A DNA stretch of 64,000 bases from Ceratodon purpureus. Its lineage: Eukaryota > Streptophyta > Bryopsida > Pseudoditrichales > Ditrichaceae. Positions 1-12,360 of this stretch are shown in pieces; position 1 is the first letter of the stretch; every line of letters starts with the position of its first letter. The position numbers and the translations under genes were made by a program. Below the pieces are notes generated by a model. The model was not told where the DNA came from, did not search any database, and saw nothing but the letters and a program-made list of their open reading frames with translations. Where the stretch lies: the NCBI GenBank assembly GCA_014871385.1, contig CM026426.1, forward strand, positions 17,112,183 through 17,176,182, written 5' to 3'.

Positions 1-1182
1 TAATAAAATTATCTTTTATCTTCTTTTTACACAACAACCTAATTTAGCACCAAACTCCCTTTTTAGCCCTTTTTATCATAGGATCCAAAAAATGCCAACA
101 ATCCGTCTTTTCAAATCAATAGTCTCCTTATAGAAAGCAGGGATAGACTTTCCCCTTCTATTACCCTCAATTTCTGCCATCTCTTCACCTCTTTCAGAAT
201 TGTCGTCCAATCACATTGCCAGTCAAGCATCTTTTGACCTGTGGATGGAGTAACTTACTATCTTCACCTTAGACTTCCCCTTTAAGAGTTAACAAAACAC
301 ACTTCCAATTCAATACTATCCAACAAATATATAAATAAATAAATTATTTAATTAATTAAAAAAATAAATAAATAAATAATCTTTTCCACACCGATGCTCA
401 CGTCAATCCCAAACATTCTCACGAACAATAAACCTCGCCCTTGTCTTATTGACAAGACAGACCGTACCCCTCTTCCTTCCTTCCATAATTCTAATTTTAA
501 GGGAACATGTAGTACATTTTTAGTTATTTTTATATTTTTAATGGAACCATGGACTTCAAATTACTTAAGAGTAACGCGCTCAATTAATATTAGATTTATT
601 TTAATTTATTTTTTTAAGTTTTAATTTTTTTTCATGAACAAAATATTTATAGGATGTTTTTGGCCCCTCCAATGGGAACGTTGCTGGAGGGCCAATGACG
701 AGGGCGAGGTTTATCGGCGGGTAAACATTCCTTCCATCTTCCAAGGTAGGCCAATGCCATGAGCCCAGTTAATGCCACCTAAAATGTCCTTATTAGGTCA
801 CGATTCCGGAGAACACGAAATGCAACCACCGAAATCTAAGAGCCCCGTAGCAATGGGCGTAAAAACCAGAGAACGCGATTTGCCATGTAGCGAAGGGTAG
901 GGTTGGTGGGCCCGCGCCTCGGCGGTCACCGCGCATGTCCACGTCGAATGCGTCGGTTTTGCCCTCCGCCACGTTGTCCCCGTAAAACCCAGACCTAGTA
1001 AATTCGCAATGTCACGTAACACTGTCCTCCGCTTATCGAGACACTGCCTAGAACGGAACACTACCGAGACTCTGTGACAGTGCCCGATGAAAACATTGCA
1101 CTTTTCTGCCCGACCAAAAAAACACTGCGGGCAACATCAAAGTCCGTGAGAGTAGGGTTGTGGGCGGGGGGGGGGGGTGGGG
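1..1182. other. Left flank without a supported gene
   Basis: AT-rich DNA with short TAAA/TAAT runs near 330-380, changing to a more GC-balanced stretch from about 660. The open frames here are short and overlap on both strands, and I recognise no protein. A run of G at about 1157-1187 borders the next element. Confidence 0.5.
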
Positions 1183-1578
1183 GGGTCTCCAAAAGGCCAT
1201 GTAAGCCTGCCCAAATTAGGTGTACCCCCTGCCCAAAGCCCCTCTGCCGCTGGCAGCGGATGCCAGAATTGCTGCCCGCACAGTTAACAAGAGTTCTTGG
1301 TGGCGCACAGTTAACAAAGGTCCTCGGAATATACTATCTGACATGAGGTGGTCGGCTCGGGGTTTGGTCCCAACTGGCAGATTGCTGTCAGCGCGCCACT
1401 GTAGCAATGCCCGACACACGCCCTTTGCGAAGGTCATTGGTTCGACCCCCCGCGGCGGCGTTGCTGGCACCACGGTGGCACGAGTGCGACCACGTCGAAA
1501 AGTACGTGGGCAGGCCCCATTTTTTTCTCTCACGTGCCGCTTACACGACCTTTTTCAGACCTGTTTTTGCACGTAATG
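1183..1578 (-). mobile_element. Non-autonomous TIR element, diverged copy 1
   Basis: This roughly 400-bp block is related, in inverted orientation, to the element at 6355-6754. Shared blocks include AAGGCC(A/G)TGTAAGCCTGCCC, GCCGCTGGCAGCGGATGCCAG, TCCTCGGAATAT, GGTCATTGGTTCGA and CTCACGTGCCGCTTACACG. The end at 1578 read inward starts CATTACGTGCAAAAACAGG, close to the CATTAGGAGAAAAAT end of copy 2. The other end runs into a G-rich tract and looks worn. There is no coding capacity. Both copies carry GGTTCGA, which resembles a pol III B box, but I find no convincing tRNA fold. Confidence 0.6.
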
Positions 1579-2062
1579 AATGCGCAATGATGAGGCCCGT
1601 ACGTGATGAGGTGATATCTTCCTTCTTACGCATTAATGATGAATTCAGGTTCTGGGAGGGTGGACCAAGTGAAGACCCAGAAAAGAGAGGTAATGTATCT
1701 GACCTAAACTTCTTCTCTCAGTTTTGTGCCCTCTCATTTGCAAATTGAATTCCATAAGCATGGTAGATAGAACGGGTGGATTTGTTGGCTTCCGCATTGT
1801 TAGAAGGAGCGACATCGAAGCCTCCCGAAAATAGGAGGTGTGTTTCTGGACTATATCCAAGTATGTGGCGCATAAAAACCCTCTTTTGCATATCCTAGGT
1901 TCCATGCTGTTTAGGGTTGCTGTGAATATACGTTGTTGAAGTTGCCGTTTTGTTTATTTCTTACAAATTCAAAAGTTTAGGGTTACGTTTGTGCGTCTCC
2001 TTGCTGATGCTTAGTGGGGTCGATTAAATTTAGGGAGTTACTACTCTCAGCGGACGATAGAC
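1579..2062. other. Spacer upstream of a decayed gene
   Basis: No convincing coding frame. It may hold the 5' untranslated region or promoter of the gene that follows, but I see no clear TATA box. Confidence 0.35.
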
Positions 2063-4433
2063 GTGAATCCTGCCGATCTCCTAAACAGTATTTTGTGTTC
2101 ACTGTCCAGAGATTTCGTCACTTTCGGGGAGGAAGCCTGGTTCTACACGGTCGTCTACTATCTTGGAGGTTGTGCTGCCCCGGTCGGACTTCGTAATAAC
2201 TTCCGATTTCTCATGTACCAAACCCTAAATTGTCCCAGTTGTGGAGCTGAAACGAGTGTGTACTCTCCCCGCAACATGGACCCGGAACCCGTAACACTAA
2301 AGGTGCAGATATACTCAGCATCTTTCAATGTTACTTATCCTAGTGAGCAACGAGTTATGGACCTCATAGAAGAATTTGCAACAATGTGCAAAGGTGATCG
2401 TAAGCTAGAGAGTAATCGTCGGTATTTTGTTTGTATCTACTGCGGTGTAGACTAGTTCTCTAACAAGATGTTAAATTAGCATCGGTTTATTTGTGGTTGT
2501 CAGAATGCTAAGTATCTCGACCGTAGAATGGCTTTGTTGTTACCTCATCCTGACATGAAGACAAGTGAGGGTAAGAAAGTAGAGGTACTATTGAAGAAGA
2601 GTGTCGCTGTGAAGATGGAGCGTCGCGGCAATGCACCACATCCAGCCGTCGATGACAAAGACACCGACGGTAACATTGCAGCCAACCTAGTAGAGGGTGG
2701 ACGTGGGGCTAACGTGGAGGTCTAAGTCCTAGCTTTCGTTCAGGTGCCGTCGGATTTATTATGGAAAGAGGTACCGCCAGAGGTGGTAGCGAGAGCATAG
2801 CGGCCAGCGACGGGGAAAGCGAAGAACAGGAAGTCTGTGCCGAAGAAACTGCCTCAAGAAGGGGGTCCTAAGGAGGTAAAGGGATCCAAGTCGATTACAG
2901 GAATCCAATCCCAAGGGAAAAGAGACATAGGGTTGCAGATTCGTGCGGTGAAAGAGTTGCAGGGGCTGCGGAGTACGGAGGAAGAAACGGAAAAATGTGA
3001 GACGGGGGTTGGGCTGCGTAGGAGCAAACGAAAGGCAGACTAGGCTGCACAGTGTGACACTGAAGACGACGATGACGATTTTGTAAGAGTAGGTGAATTT
3101 TTGAAAATTGGGAAATCTTCTCACTCGGAATTGAAGGTTGAGGTAGCGGGTACTATGGAGATCGATGGATCATTCCACGTTTCTGTGCGAGAACATTCTA
3201 GAGAGCGACCGAGTAAGGTGACAAGACTCGACAACAGGTCCGTAGAAGAGGTAAGTCCCTGCACATCAAACTTGCAGAGTGATACAGAAAAAGCGATCTC
3301 AACGTTGCGAAATAGATTTCTACTTAAGTTGCCCATTAAAGCGGGGAGGAATTCCCTGTAAACGACATTACCGAGGTTCCTAAAATGCCCAGATGGCGTA
3401 GAGAGCGTCCTTGTAGAATATGGGGATTTTGAAAACGTAAACAAATGGGGTCCTAGCAATACTAATCCTAGTGTTCTGCAGTGTCACACTATAGAGGATT
3501 TAGGGTGCGACCAAAGTCTCCCATCCTGTGAATTAAACCAAACAGAGCCTCAGTCGCCGGACATTGCAGACGAAAGACTACCTGCAATGGAGATATGGAG
3601 AGGCAATTGGGTGGTTACTGATGAGTTGCGGGCGTACTGGGCAGAGGAGATAGGTTCTCCTAGTCCTTTCAGCTTCCATCCCAAATTACTTGCTAAAGCG
3701 GAGCAACGTTCAGAGACATTTGCGGGTTTGGAGAAGATTCATATCCAGCGTCACCTGAAGGCGGCAGCGGACTACGATTGGGAGGCTCCTGTTCCGAAAA
3801 AGCCAGAGAAACCTGCCATGTCCGCCTTCTATAGGATGCGGGAATTCGAGGACGAAGTGACAGTGCCTTGGTCTTGGGAGTGTAGAAGTGGAGAGGACTT
3901 CATCGCCAAGTGGAACAAAGTCGTCTAAACTAATGCTTTCAAAGACCGCCTGATGCGGCTTGCGTACTGGTGGATGGCAAGGAAGGTATGACAACGTTAT
4001 CCTAAACTCCATTTATTTCACAATGTTTCGCTTAATGTTAGTGTGTCACAGTGTCACGGTTTTAAAAAATGGTGTTATTGGAGGATGAATAGAATCCATT
4101 CGTGACATTGATGCCAATGGATATGCGCAGGGTGATAAAAAACGACCTTTAGAAGCTGAAATAGTCGACGCAATAAGTGAGGCCATAGAAAAATTAGTTA
4201 GGACTGTGGAGGATGGGGTTTCTTATGATGACCTAGAAGGTCTGGGACGGTACGTCCAATGGACAATCGATTACGCTGAGTACGAAGAGAGAGTTCTCGT
4301 TGTCCGAAATGAAATGAGGCTTCGGCATGACGGGCGAGTTGAGCAAGCCATTCTGGATTTCAGGACAAAGAACGGGACATTGGCGGAGGATGTCCGATGT
4401 GGATGGTGCCCAATATGGCGAGTCCTACAAGCT
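2063..4433 (+). pseudogene. Decayed gene of unknown function with a zinc-binding motif
   Basis: A single reading frame stays coding-like from 2063 to a splice donor near 3987 (ARK followed by GTATGA) without a frameshift. It is interrupted by about seven in-frame stops, all TAG or TAA. The start of the frame holds CPSC and CIYC followed by CGC, which looks like a zinc ribbon. Then come lysine- and glutamate-rich stretches, a run of five Asp, and a Trp-rich part near 3590-3930. A second exon, about 4090-4433, contains EAIEKLVRTVEDGVSYDD and ends abruptly where retroelement LTR sequence begins. I do not recognise the family. The gene was probably truncated by the chromovirus insertion or by a rearrangement there. 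Confidence 0.5.
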
Positions 4434-4499
4434 TCTCTCCCTTTGAGGTATCCCCTCAATTTAGTCCCTTGCTCTATCTTAGAGTTGCCGTCCGCAACA
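4434..4499 (+). repeat. 5' LTR remnant
   Basis: This stretch matches 10497-10559 almost base for base (shared core CTCCCTTTGAGGTATCCCCT and what follows). Only the 3' end of the LTR survives here. The U3 part present at the other end is missing, so the left end was lost by truncation. Confidence 0.85.
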
Positions 4500-4875
4500 G
4501 TTTGAAGAGAGTGATTTCCTTGTCTGTCTCGAGTTCTTCCTGATATCAGAGTCTGCTCTTGTAAGATAGAGTGTGGATTACCCCTCTTCTTCAGGAGAAT
4601 CGTGACGCCTTAAGGGTTTCGGATTACCCTCCCTTAAGCTGATATTCCTCATATAGTCATCCCTATGAGAGTTTTTTCATGGACTTGAACCGACTTCCCA
4701 TTTCGTCAAGTCCAGTTATTTTAGAAGTACGTTTTTTCTTTAGACTAAAGACCGAACTTAGAGATATCATCATTCGAGAGAAGAGCAAAGAGTTTTATTT
4801 GAATTTCTTGAGGTCTTCACTTCCTATAGTCGTTCCAAAAGTACACGACTCGAAACTCTGCTTCTTTATCTACTT

Positions 4876-5424
4876 GTGAGACCTATCAAATTCAAGATGG
4901 GTGACGTTCCGAATATCGAGATGCATGACATGTTTGCCATGCTACAGCAGTTACAGCAGGAGAATGCCAACCTACGAAGTGCCATGGAACAGCTTCAAGT
5001 TGCTCCAACTCCAATCAAGACCTTGTTGCTGAATTTGCCCAAGCCAACTACTCTGTCTGAAGCCATTACTCAAGCAATCGACTGCAACAACCGATTATTT
5101 GAGCAGCGACAGGAGCAACGATTGCTCTTCAGATCATATCGAGCGGATTACGCAACTCCAACCCATCAGGCATCTTCAAACACTTTGACCGCAGAGCCGA
5201 TGTAAATTGACACCTCCAAAGTCAGAAAGTTGAGCGAAGAAGAGAAAGAGCGGCGTCGCAAGGAGCGCTTGCGTTTATATTGTGGAGGGAAGGACCATAG
5301 CGTAAAGAATTGCCCTGTGAAACCTCAGGGACCAAAGCCACACAAGTTTCGGAGCACCTCAAGCACTTTTGAGCCAAACCATGAAGAAGTCGAGTCGGGA
5401 AACGACAGTTGCCAGCCACATTAG
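4876..5424 (+). pseudogene. Chromovirus gag remnant
   Basis: The region begins with a short N-terminal segment containing the heptad-like QLQQENANLRSAMEQL and later a basic stretch with a zinc-knuckle-like CGGKDHSVKNC motif. It is part of the broken element and is short compared with usual gag proteins. Confidence 0.65.
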
Positions 5425-5479
5425 GGACTGTGCGGCTGACAAGTGTTGCCACGTCATCAGGTCCTATCTTATCCTCTGA

Positions 5480-6290
5480 ACCTTCTCGTTGTTTTCATAT
5501 CCCGCTTAAGATAGATTGTCATCCACATAACATAAAAGTTAAAGCCTTGTAAGATTACGGAGCCTCTGCTTGTTTTATTGATAGGGATCTTGTAAAACGT
5601 CATAATCTCCGTGTAGTCCCCAAAAAAAACCCTGTAGCAGTAGAGGTTATCGACGGTAGACCCTTGATTTCAGGAAATGTCACCCTCGAAACCAAACCCT
5701 TAGACAATATCCTAGAAGGGCACCGCAGTACTATCGTATTTAGTATCATTAGTTCTCCCTTTAATCCTCTCGTCTTAGGTCTCTCTTGGTTAGAGATGGT
5801 CAATCCAAATATAGATTGGAAAAATCGAAGGTTAACATATCCAATTATGGTTTCTCATATTCCTTTTAAACACCCTAAAAATAGTCCGAACCTGTACCCT
5901 CACCAAATTCAAAAGTCCGAGGTCAAGGTTCCGTTGATGATCAGTGCTCGAGCCTTTATGAAGGCGGCTAAGAATGGGAGTGTCTTTGCAATTTATGCAA
6001 CTCCAACATCTCAACCGGCTCAAGAATCAACCAAGTTACTAGCAAAGTATGAAGAGTATCGAGATGTGTTTGAGAAGAAGAACGCCGATACACTCCCCCA
6101 ACATCGACCTTATGACTGCAGCATCGAACTTCAAGAAGATGCGCAACCTCCATTTGGTCCAATCTATAGCCTCTCACAGAATGAGCTTGCTGCATTGCGA
6201 GAGTACCTTGATGAAAATCTTGCAAAGAACTTCAATCGACATTCCAAGTCACCTGCCGGAGCTCCTATCCTATTGTCAAGAAGATAGACG
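5480..6290 (+). pseudogene. Chromovirus protease and start of RT
   Basis: An aspartic-protease-like active site region (DYGASACFID) is followed by the typical gypsy stretch LVLGLSWLEMVNPNIDW. Then comes the linker to reverse transcriptase with FEKKNADTLPQHRPYDC and the segment ending in SPAGAPIL. It is part of the broken element. Confidence 0.75.
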
Positions 6291-6354
6291 GCTCCCTTCG
6301 GATGTGCGTGGACTATCGTGGACTAAACAAGGTCACAATCAAGAATCAGTACCC

Positions 6355-6754
6355 CATTAGGAGAAAAATCAGGTCACAAAAAGGCCGTGTAAGCGGCACG
6401 TGAGAGAAAAAAACGGGCGCTGCCCGCGTACTTTTTGACATGGCATGTGAGGTGCCACCGTGGTGCCAGCAACCGCCACGGGGGCTCGAACCAATGACCT
6501 CCGAGCGAGGCGTGTGGAGGGCACATCTACAGTGTCGGGCTGACACAACCTGCCCACTTGGGACCAAAGCCCGAGCCGAGGCATTCATGTCTCACCTAAT
6601 ATTCCGAGGACCTTTGTTGTGAGTGTGCCACGCAGTTCTGTGCGGGCAGCAACTCTGGCATCCGCTGCCAGCGGCAGAGGTGCCCAAAGTAGGGAGTTCA
6701 CCTAGAAAGGGCAGGCTTACACGGCCTTATTTTGAGCTCATTTTTCTCCTAATG
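6355..6754. mobile_element. 400-bp TIR element nested in the chromovirus
   Basis: The two ends are perfect 15-bp inverted repeats (CATTAGGAGAAAAAT), with similarity continuing inward through AGGCCGTGTAAG. The element separates two parts of the retroelement RT region. No coding frame of its own is seen. A target duplication is not evident, so the superfamily is open. It is related to 1183-1578. The nesting shows that this family was active after the chromovirus inserted. Confidence 0.75.
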
Positions 6755-6769
6755 ATTGCCGCTTATCTC

Positions 6770-8136
6770 AGGAGTTCTTGACCAACTTGGTTAAGCAAAG
6801 ATCTATACCAAGATCGATCTTCGTGGAGCGTACAACCTAGTACGTATCAAGGAAGGTGACGAATGGAAGACGGCATTCCAAACTAGGTATGGACACTTTG
6901 AATATAATATCATGCCTTTTGCTCTTACCAACGCACGTGCCATCTTTCATCACCTAATGAACGACATATTCCGCGAGTTTCTAGATGATTTTGTTGTCTG
7001 TTACGTCGATGACATACTGGTTTTCTCCAAGAATGAAGAAGACGACACCAAACATGTCCGACTGGTATTGGAAAAGTTACGCGTTGCAGGACTCTACGCC
7101 AAGCTGGAGAAGTGCGTCTTCCACCAACCCCAAGTCAAATTCTTGGGCTACATCATTTTTGAAGATTCAGACAATCATTGATTGGAAGAAACCGATTACC
7201 GTTCGAGACGTATAGTGCTTCCCCGGTTTTGCAAACTTCTATCGAATCTTCATCGAAGACTATTCCAAGATTGCTGCTCCGTCGACACGATTAACTTGCA
7301 AGGACAAGCTCGAGTGGATTACGGAAGCAAGCCAAGCCTTTGAATTTTTGAGGAAGGCGTTTACCACAGCGCCTATTCTGACACACCCTGACTTTCAGAA
7401 GCCGTTCTTCCTAGAAACGGATGCTTCTGACTTTGCCCTTAGAGCGGTCCTCTCACAAATCGACAAAGGAGGACGCCTCCATCCCGTCGCGTTCCACTCG
7501 CAAAAATTCACAGCCGCCGAGATCAACTACGAGATTCACGACAAAGAGCTTTTAGCCATTGTCGACTCTTTCCAAGAGTGGCGTCACTTTCTCGAAGGAG
7601 CTCTATATCTAGTGATGGTCCACACCGATCACAAGAACCTTGAATACTTTAGGTTTGCCAAGGTACTGAATCGACGACAAGCCCGTTGGAGTATATCGCT
7701 TTCACGCTTCAACTTCGTCATCACGTACCATCCTGGCTCTCAGCAAATTTGGTCCGACGCTCTTTCTTTAAGAGCATACCTCGCACCTAAAGAAGGAGAT
7801 GCAGCCTATGACCAGCAAAGGACTATCCTTATCAAGCCTGAACAACTCCAGCTAAAGACCGTGCGCACTACAACTTCAGTAGATGCATCTTTTCTCCAAG
7901 ATATCCGAGTAAATTTACAATCCAATCCTTTGGCCTTGAAATTTAAGAAGAATATAGGTACCTCCAATTCAGGAGGCTTTGAAAGTCCGGACGCCCAAGT
8001 CCCTCATTCAGAGATTATAGATTCAGAATCCCCGAATCAACCTACTTCCAGTTCACGGATTTCTAGATCGCATGAGACTCCCCAAGATGATGCTGATCCA
8101 AGATTCGAGTCCAAAGATGGGCTACTATATTATTAG
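6770..8136 (+). pseudogene. Chromovirus RT and RNase H
   Basis: The RT active-site box is visible as [12 protein letters not shown], preceded by [17 protein letters not shown]. RNase H follows with FFLETDASDFALRAVLSQ, EIHDKELLAIV and HTDHKNLEYF. After RNase H there is a hydrophilic linker of about 100 residues. It belongs to the broken element. Confidence 0.85.
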
Positions 8137-8149
8137 GGATTACTTTATG

Positions 8150-9386
8150 TTCTTGAAGGCCCATGCCGACTCCAAGTGCTCCAGTCCCGACACGACTTTC
8201 CATCGGCGGGACATTTTGGCTACAACAAGATCATGGAGCTGATATCCAGAGACTTTTGGTGGCCACAAATGTGGAAGACCGTGAAGGATTATGTCACAAC
8301 GTGTGACACCTACTCTAGATCCAAGATCCCTCGTCATCGGCCATATGGGTTACTTCAACCGTTGCCGATTCCAGAAGCCCCATGACATCCATATCCATGG
8401 ATTTTATTGTGGATCTTCCACCATCCAAGACCTTTGATTCCATCTTTGTTTGTGTTGACCGGCTCACCAAGATGGCGCACTTCATTCCGTGCCACAAGAC
8501 TGTAACTGGTGAGGAGACAACAAGGCTCTTTGTAAACAACGTCTACAGACTCCATGGTCTGCCTAACGACATCATCTCTGACCGCGGTACGCAATTCACA
8601 TCCAAGTTTTGGCAATCATTTTACAAGATTTTAGGCGTCGAGATTAGGTTGTCTTCAGCATACCATCCTCAGACCGATGGCCAAACCGAGCGCGTCAATC
8701 AAGTATTAGAGCAGTACCTACGTTGCACCATCAACTATCATCAAGATAACTGGGTAGACTTGTTGCCGCTTGCCGAGTTTGCTTACAGCAACACATTGCA
8801 AGGGTCTACTCAGCAGACCCCCTTCTTTGCAAACCACGGTTGTCATCCAAGGTTTGATCAATTCAACTTGAACATTTCTGAAAATCCCGCTGCTGCTGAG
8901 CTTGCTACCCGATTATCTGATATTTAGAAGGAGATGAAGCAGAGCCTCATTGAAGCCCAACAACATCAGAAGACCAACGCCGACAAGTCTTGCAAGGATC
9001 ATCCTCAGATCTCTGTTGGGGACAAGGTATGGCTACTTCGTCGGACCTTGAAGACTCAACGGCTATCTGACAAACTTGACTATCGCCGCCTTCGACCATT
9101 CCCAGTGGTTAAGCAAATCAATAAGGTGGCCTACCGGTTGGAGTTACCTGCCTCTATGAAGATCCACCATGTATTCCATGTCTCTCCCCTCGAGCCATAT
9201 AAAGAGTCAACATTACCAGGTAGAGTTCAAAAACCCCCTCATGCAATTGAAATTGAAGGAGATGAAGAATTTGAAGTCTCGGAGATTCTGGACTCTCGCA
9301 TCCACCGTCGACGGCTAGAAGACCTTGTGCATTGGCATGGTTATGACATCAGCGAAAGAACCTGGGAGCCTGCCTCAAACCTTTAG
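8150..9386 (+). pseudogene. Chromovirus integrase with chromodomain
   Basis: An HHCC-type zinc region (SAGHFGYNKIMELISRDFWW) is followed by the integrase core, with MDFIVDLPPS, IISDRGTQFTSKFW and SSAYHPQTDGQTERVNQ. The GPY/F-like module has HHVFHVSPLEPY. The C-terminus is a chromodomain, EVSEILDSRI then LVHWHGYDISERTWEP. Chromodomains of this clade steer insertion to heterochromatin; that is family knowledge, not something seen here. Confidence 0.88.
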
Positions 9387-9928
9387 AATGCCGTGAAATG
9401 ATTCAGGAGTTTCATCGGCTGTATCCTCAAAAACCAAGAAGCGTTTGAGTTCAATGCGATTGGACCGCCACTAGCACCAAGTACTGTGCCTTTCTATTGG
9501 TCCAGGTGCGGATGCAGAGACTTTGAGCTAAAACGGTGGTGGTATCGACGAGGCAACGACGCACTTGTCTAGCTCAATTTTGCGGGGACAGGCCTTCGAA
9601 CTCACGTCGGCCAAAAGTATGATAGGATCGCGATCGCCACCTTGCCGATGTCTCATGTTGCCAGCCCGAGGGTCTTATACCAATCCGCAGCTCTCTTGCT
9701 CGACAACGTCCGCACGACTTTCTCGCCGTCAGGGCCGATATCCGATAACGAATCTCCGTAAGCCGCCATCCGCCACCAGCACCGACATTCAATTTAACGG
9801 TATTCCATACCATGTAAATTCTTCTTTTTTGTCCTGTTCACGTGAATCCCACGTAAACATTCTTGTTTCCTCTATTAACATTGGTTTACAGAGAAACTCG
9901 TGGAACTCGTGCTTTGAATGCGGGGTGA
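9387..9928 (+). other. Chromovirus 3' internal noncoding stretch
   Basis: This lies between the end of the integrase/chromodomain frame and the 3' LTR. No protein is recognised. Just before the LTR is a short purine-rich GCGGGGTGA that could be the polypurine tract. Confidence 0.5.
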
Positions 9929-10575
9929 TGTCACGGACGTGCCATACCGGACTTCATCCACGCCTCACGAGTTTACCGTGAGACCTATACCGATTCCGCA
10001 ACACGGAAGCTTCTCAAGAGCTTTCCCAAAGAGCGGTGGCCTAGCGTGCTTAGATGCTATTAGTTTCTAGAAGGTTCTACATGCTTCTACTACTTTCTAG
10101 AACCTTCCACTAGTTTCCAGAAGCTTCTACAAGCTTCCTTATAGTTCTAGTAGTTTCCGTAAGCTTCCACAAGCTTCCGGAAGGTTCCATACGGATCCAA
10201 TTGTTTCCGGAAGCTTCCATAAGCTTCCAGAAGGTTCCGCTTGACCTTCTTAGATTCCGGAAGCTCCCATAAGCTTTCGGAAGGTCCTATGGATGCTTCT
10301 CAAGGTCTCTAGGACCTTTCTTCGGAAGTTTCCTCTAGCCTAGTATAAATAGAGAGTCGAGGGCCATTGCTCCTCACTCTCTTCAACACCAATTTTACAT
10401 ACTCTTCCAGTTATCAACATCACTTCTAGTTTTCCCACTTCAAGTATTATCCTAAGTCTTGTGTGAAGAATCCCCTCACTTCTAGCCTATTCTTGTCTCC
10501 CTTTGAGGTATCCCCTCAATTTAGTCCCTTGCTCTATCTTAGAGTTGCCGTCCGCAACATTTTCCTTGTGTACAT
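9929..10575 (+). repeat. Chromovirus 3' LTR
   Basis: It starts with TGTCACGGACGTGCC after a purine-rich stretch and contains a TATA box, TATAAAT at 10344-10350. It includes the 10497-10559 segment shared with the 5' remnant. The exact right end is uncertain by about 15 bases, because similarity to the 5' side fades after TTTCCTTGT. Confidence 0.75.
10050..10335 (+). promoter_or_regulatory. Heat-shock-element-like array in the LTR U3
   Basis: About 280 bases consist of dense TTCnnGAA-type units, for example TTTCTAGAAGGTTC, TTTCTAGAACCTTCC, TTTCCAGAAGCTTC and TTTCCGGAAGCTTCC. They stand directly upstream of the TATA box at 10344. Arrays of alternating nTTCn/nGAAn are the binding sites of heat-shock factors. 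The copia element ONSEN of Arabidopsis is a known case of heat control through such LTR sites, so heat induction of this family is a reasonable inference. Confidence 0.65.
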
Positions 10576-10871
10576 ATACCAAGCAAGGATCCACCCAGTA
10601 TTGCCTTCCCACGATCTCTTGCATCTGATGGGCACTCTCGAAAACTCAGGGCAACCTTCTCGGCTCATCTTTCTTCGTCATCAAGCCCCAATTGCAAACC
10701 CCAATGTAGATCTTGGACTCGTCCGCCAGAAAGTGAATTAGGATGTTGTTCTGAATTAGGACAAGTCATTGTGGTGCCAACTTGATTTGTGCACCCCATC
10801 CATGATGTTACAGAGTGCCCAAGCAAGTTCTCTTCGCTTGCTTCAGAAAAGTTGGAGACGCTTTCCTTGAA

Positions 10872-11751
10872 CTAGACTGTCCTCTGGATTCCTACTGCAA
10901 GTGTAGTGGATGAGAAGGTTATCCCCGACCTCATTGTCTCTTTGAAGCATGTCCCGGAGGGTCCCTCAGTTCTACCAATACATGTATCCCACGTGGTCAT
11001 TCTGATGAATGGCCACAAAGCAAATAACACCCAGATGGGAATTCTTATCGCAAGACATTCGTTGTTGTGGTCCACGCGTGCCAAATCCGGCCTTATAGAC
11101 CAATTGAGCGGCCGTCTCTCAGAAAACATCCAAGCTGGAGAGATTTCAGCAAATAACTCGATGCTAACCTTGCGTATGGTTGCATAACCATCTTTTTGGA
11201 TTTTTCCGTCCAAATAACGGACAATTGCACCTCCAGACAACACAATCAATGATTGTTTCCGTAAGCTGATCTCCGTCTCCCTACCAAGCGCGGAATTCCA
11301 CCATTCAACAGAACCACGTCGATGCCATCCTGAGCTGAGGGGCGCCATTAGTTTCTGGAAGCAAGTTGCCTTTAAAATAACGTCGTTGAAGGCCTCGTAT
11401 CCCGCCTTATGCTTCCTTCCATACTTAGTCAATACATCACGAGCATTCCATAGTGCATCATGTGCACAAGTTGTCACGAATTTCTGGAACCCGCCCTTCT
11501 TTCTCTCCACTTTCTATTCTGGTGCCATCAATGCATCCTTAATCTTCAACTCCATCTCCAACTTGAATTTTTCTGGGCATATCTTCTTTATACCAAACGT
11601 AACAACTATCCAGGGAAGCAAGGGTGGTCTGCTCATAAAATCGAACAATGAATTCCATAACAAAACCCTTGCAGCATAAATTCGGCCCGTCATCGCTGTT
11701 GTGCTTGTCCTCCCATTGTCCCACATTCTTTTTCTTCTTGTTCTTAGGCAT
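10872..11751 (-). pseudogene. Broken minus-strand gene, unknown
   Basis: Reading on the minus strand from an ATG at 11751 gives MPKNKKKKNVGQWEDKHNSD. The coding trace moves to another frame and continues in one frame to 10872, with an in-frame TAG between two pieces. Readable parts include TTCAHDALWNARDVLTKYG and SSGWHRRGSVEWWNSALGRE. I do not recognise the family. It lies just beyond the chromovirus and could be a host gene or part of an older repeat. Confidence 0.4.
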
Positions 11752-11878
11752 CGTGGAAGGCCTTCAAGCACTCGAATTTGCAACTCCAAATGAATCCCCA
11801 ATTCCCGTAAAAGGAAATTGGAGCAATTAAATTCAAAAAGGATTTAAAAAAAAAAAACGTTTAAAAATTCAAAAAGTC

Positions 11879-11879
<1 letters not shown>

Positions 11880-11912
<33 letters not shown>

Positions 11913-12360
11913 ACCAAATAAAGGGACCCCTTCCCTCCCGGTGAGAAGGCCCAAGGGAGAGGGAGCGAATCCCCGACCACGAGCAAGCACCCTCACGCAA
12001 ATTGGGGGAGAAAAGGTAAAAAAAGAGTCGCGGACTATCGGGGCCGTCCGATCGCCGCGGCCGACCGCGGGCCATCCCCGCGGTCGCCCGACGAGGACAG
12101 CCGGGGGATCTGACGGCCGGCGATCGCTCAAACCGGCCGGATCGTGGCCGTCGGATTGAAGTTGCGGCCGTCAGCGGCAAAATTGCGGCCGTCTTCGGGG
12201 CCGTCCTCGCGATCCAACGGCTGAGATGCAGCCGCGTTGCAGGATTGTCGGATTGGACGATCGGAAGAAAATTTACCCTCTCCCGGGGGTCGGCAAATAA
12301 TTACCGCGACGTAATTTCGGAGCGTCGGGGACGCCACGTTGGGGACGAGGGACGTCCGGG
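11880..12360. other. GC-rich block with a C tract
   Basis: A run of 28 C at 11885-11912 is followed by about 430 bases of very GC-rich sequence with repeated GCGGCCGTC and CCGATCG-type words, standing out sharply from the AT-rich DNA on the right. Frames are open on both strands because of composition. I see no recognisable protein; it may be an old repeat or a former CpG-rich promoter. Confidence 0.4.

Larger units (their letters stand above)
4434..10575 (+). mobile_element. Ty3/gypsy chromovirus, broken
   Basis: This is an LTR retrotransposon fossil in the + orientation. Parts in order are a short 5' LTR remnant, a tRNA-primer-site-like sequence near 4540 (GATATCAGAGTC), gag with a zinc knuckle, protease, reverse transcriptase, RNase H, integrase and a C-terminal chromodomain, then a full-looking 3' LTR. 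The order RT-RH-IN with a chromodomain places it in the chromoviruses; affinity to the Tcn1-like clade known from mosses and fungi is a guess. It is clearly dead: the 5' LTR is mostly gone, the reading frames carry several breaks, and a 400-bp TIR element sits in the RT region. The age looks moderate, because protein motifs remain easy to read. Confidence 0.92.
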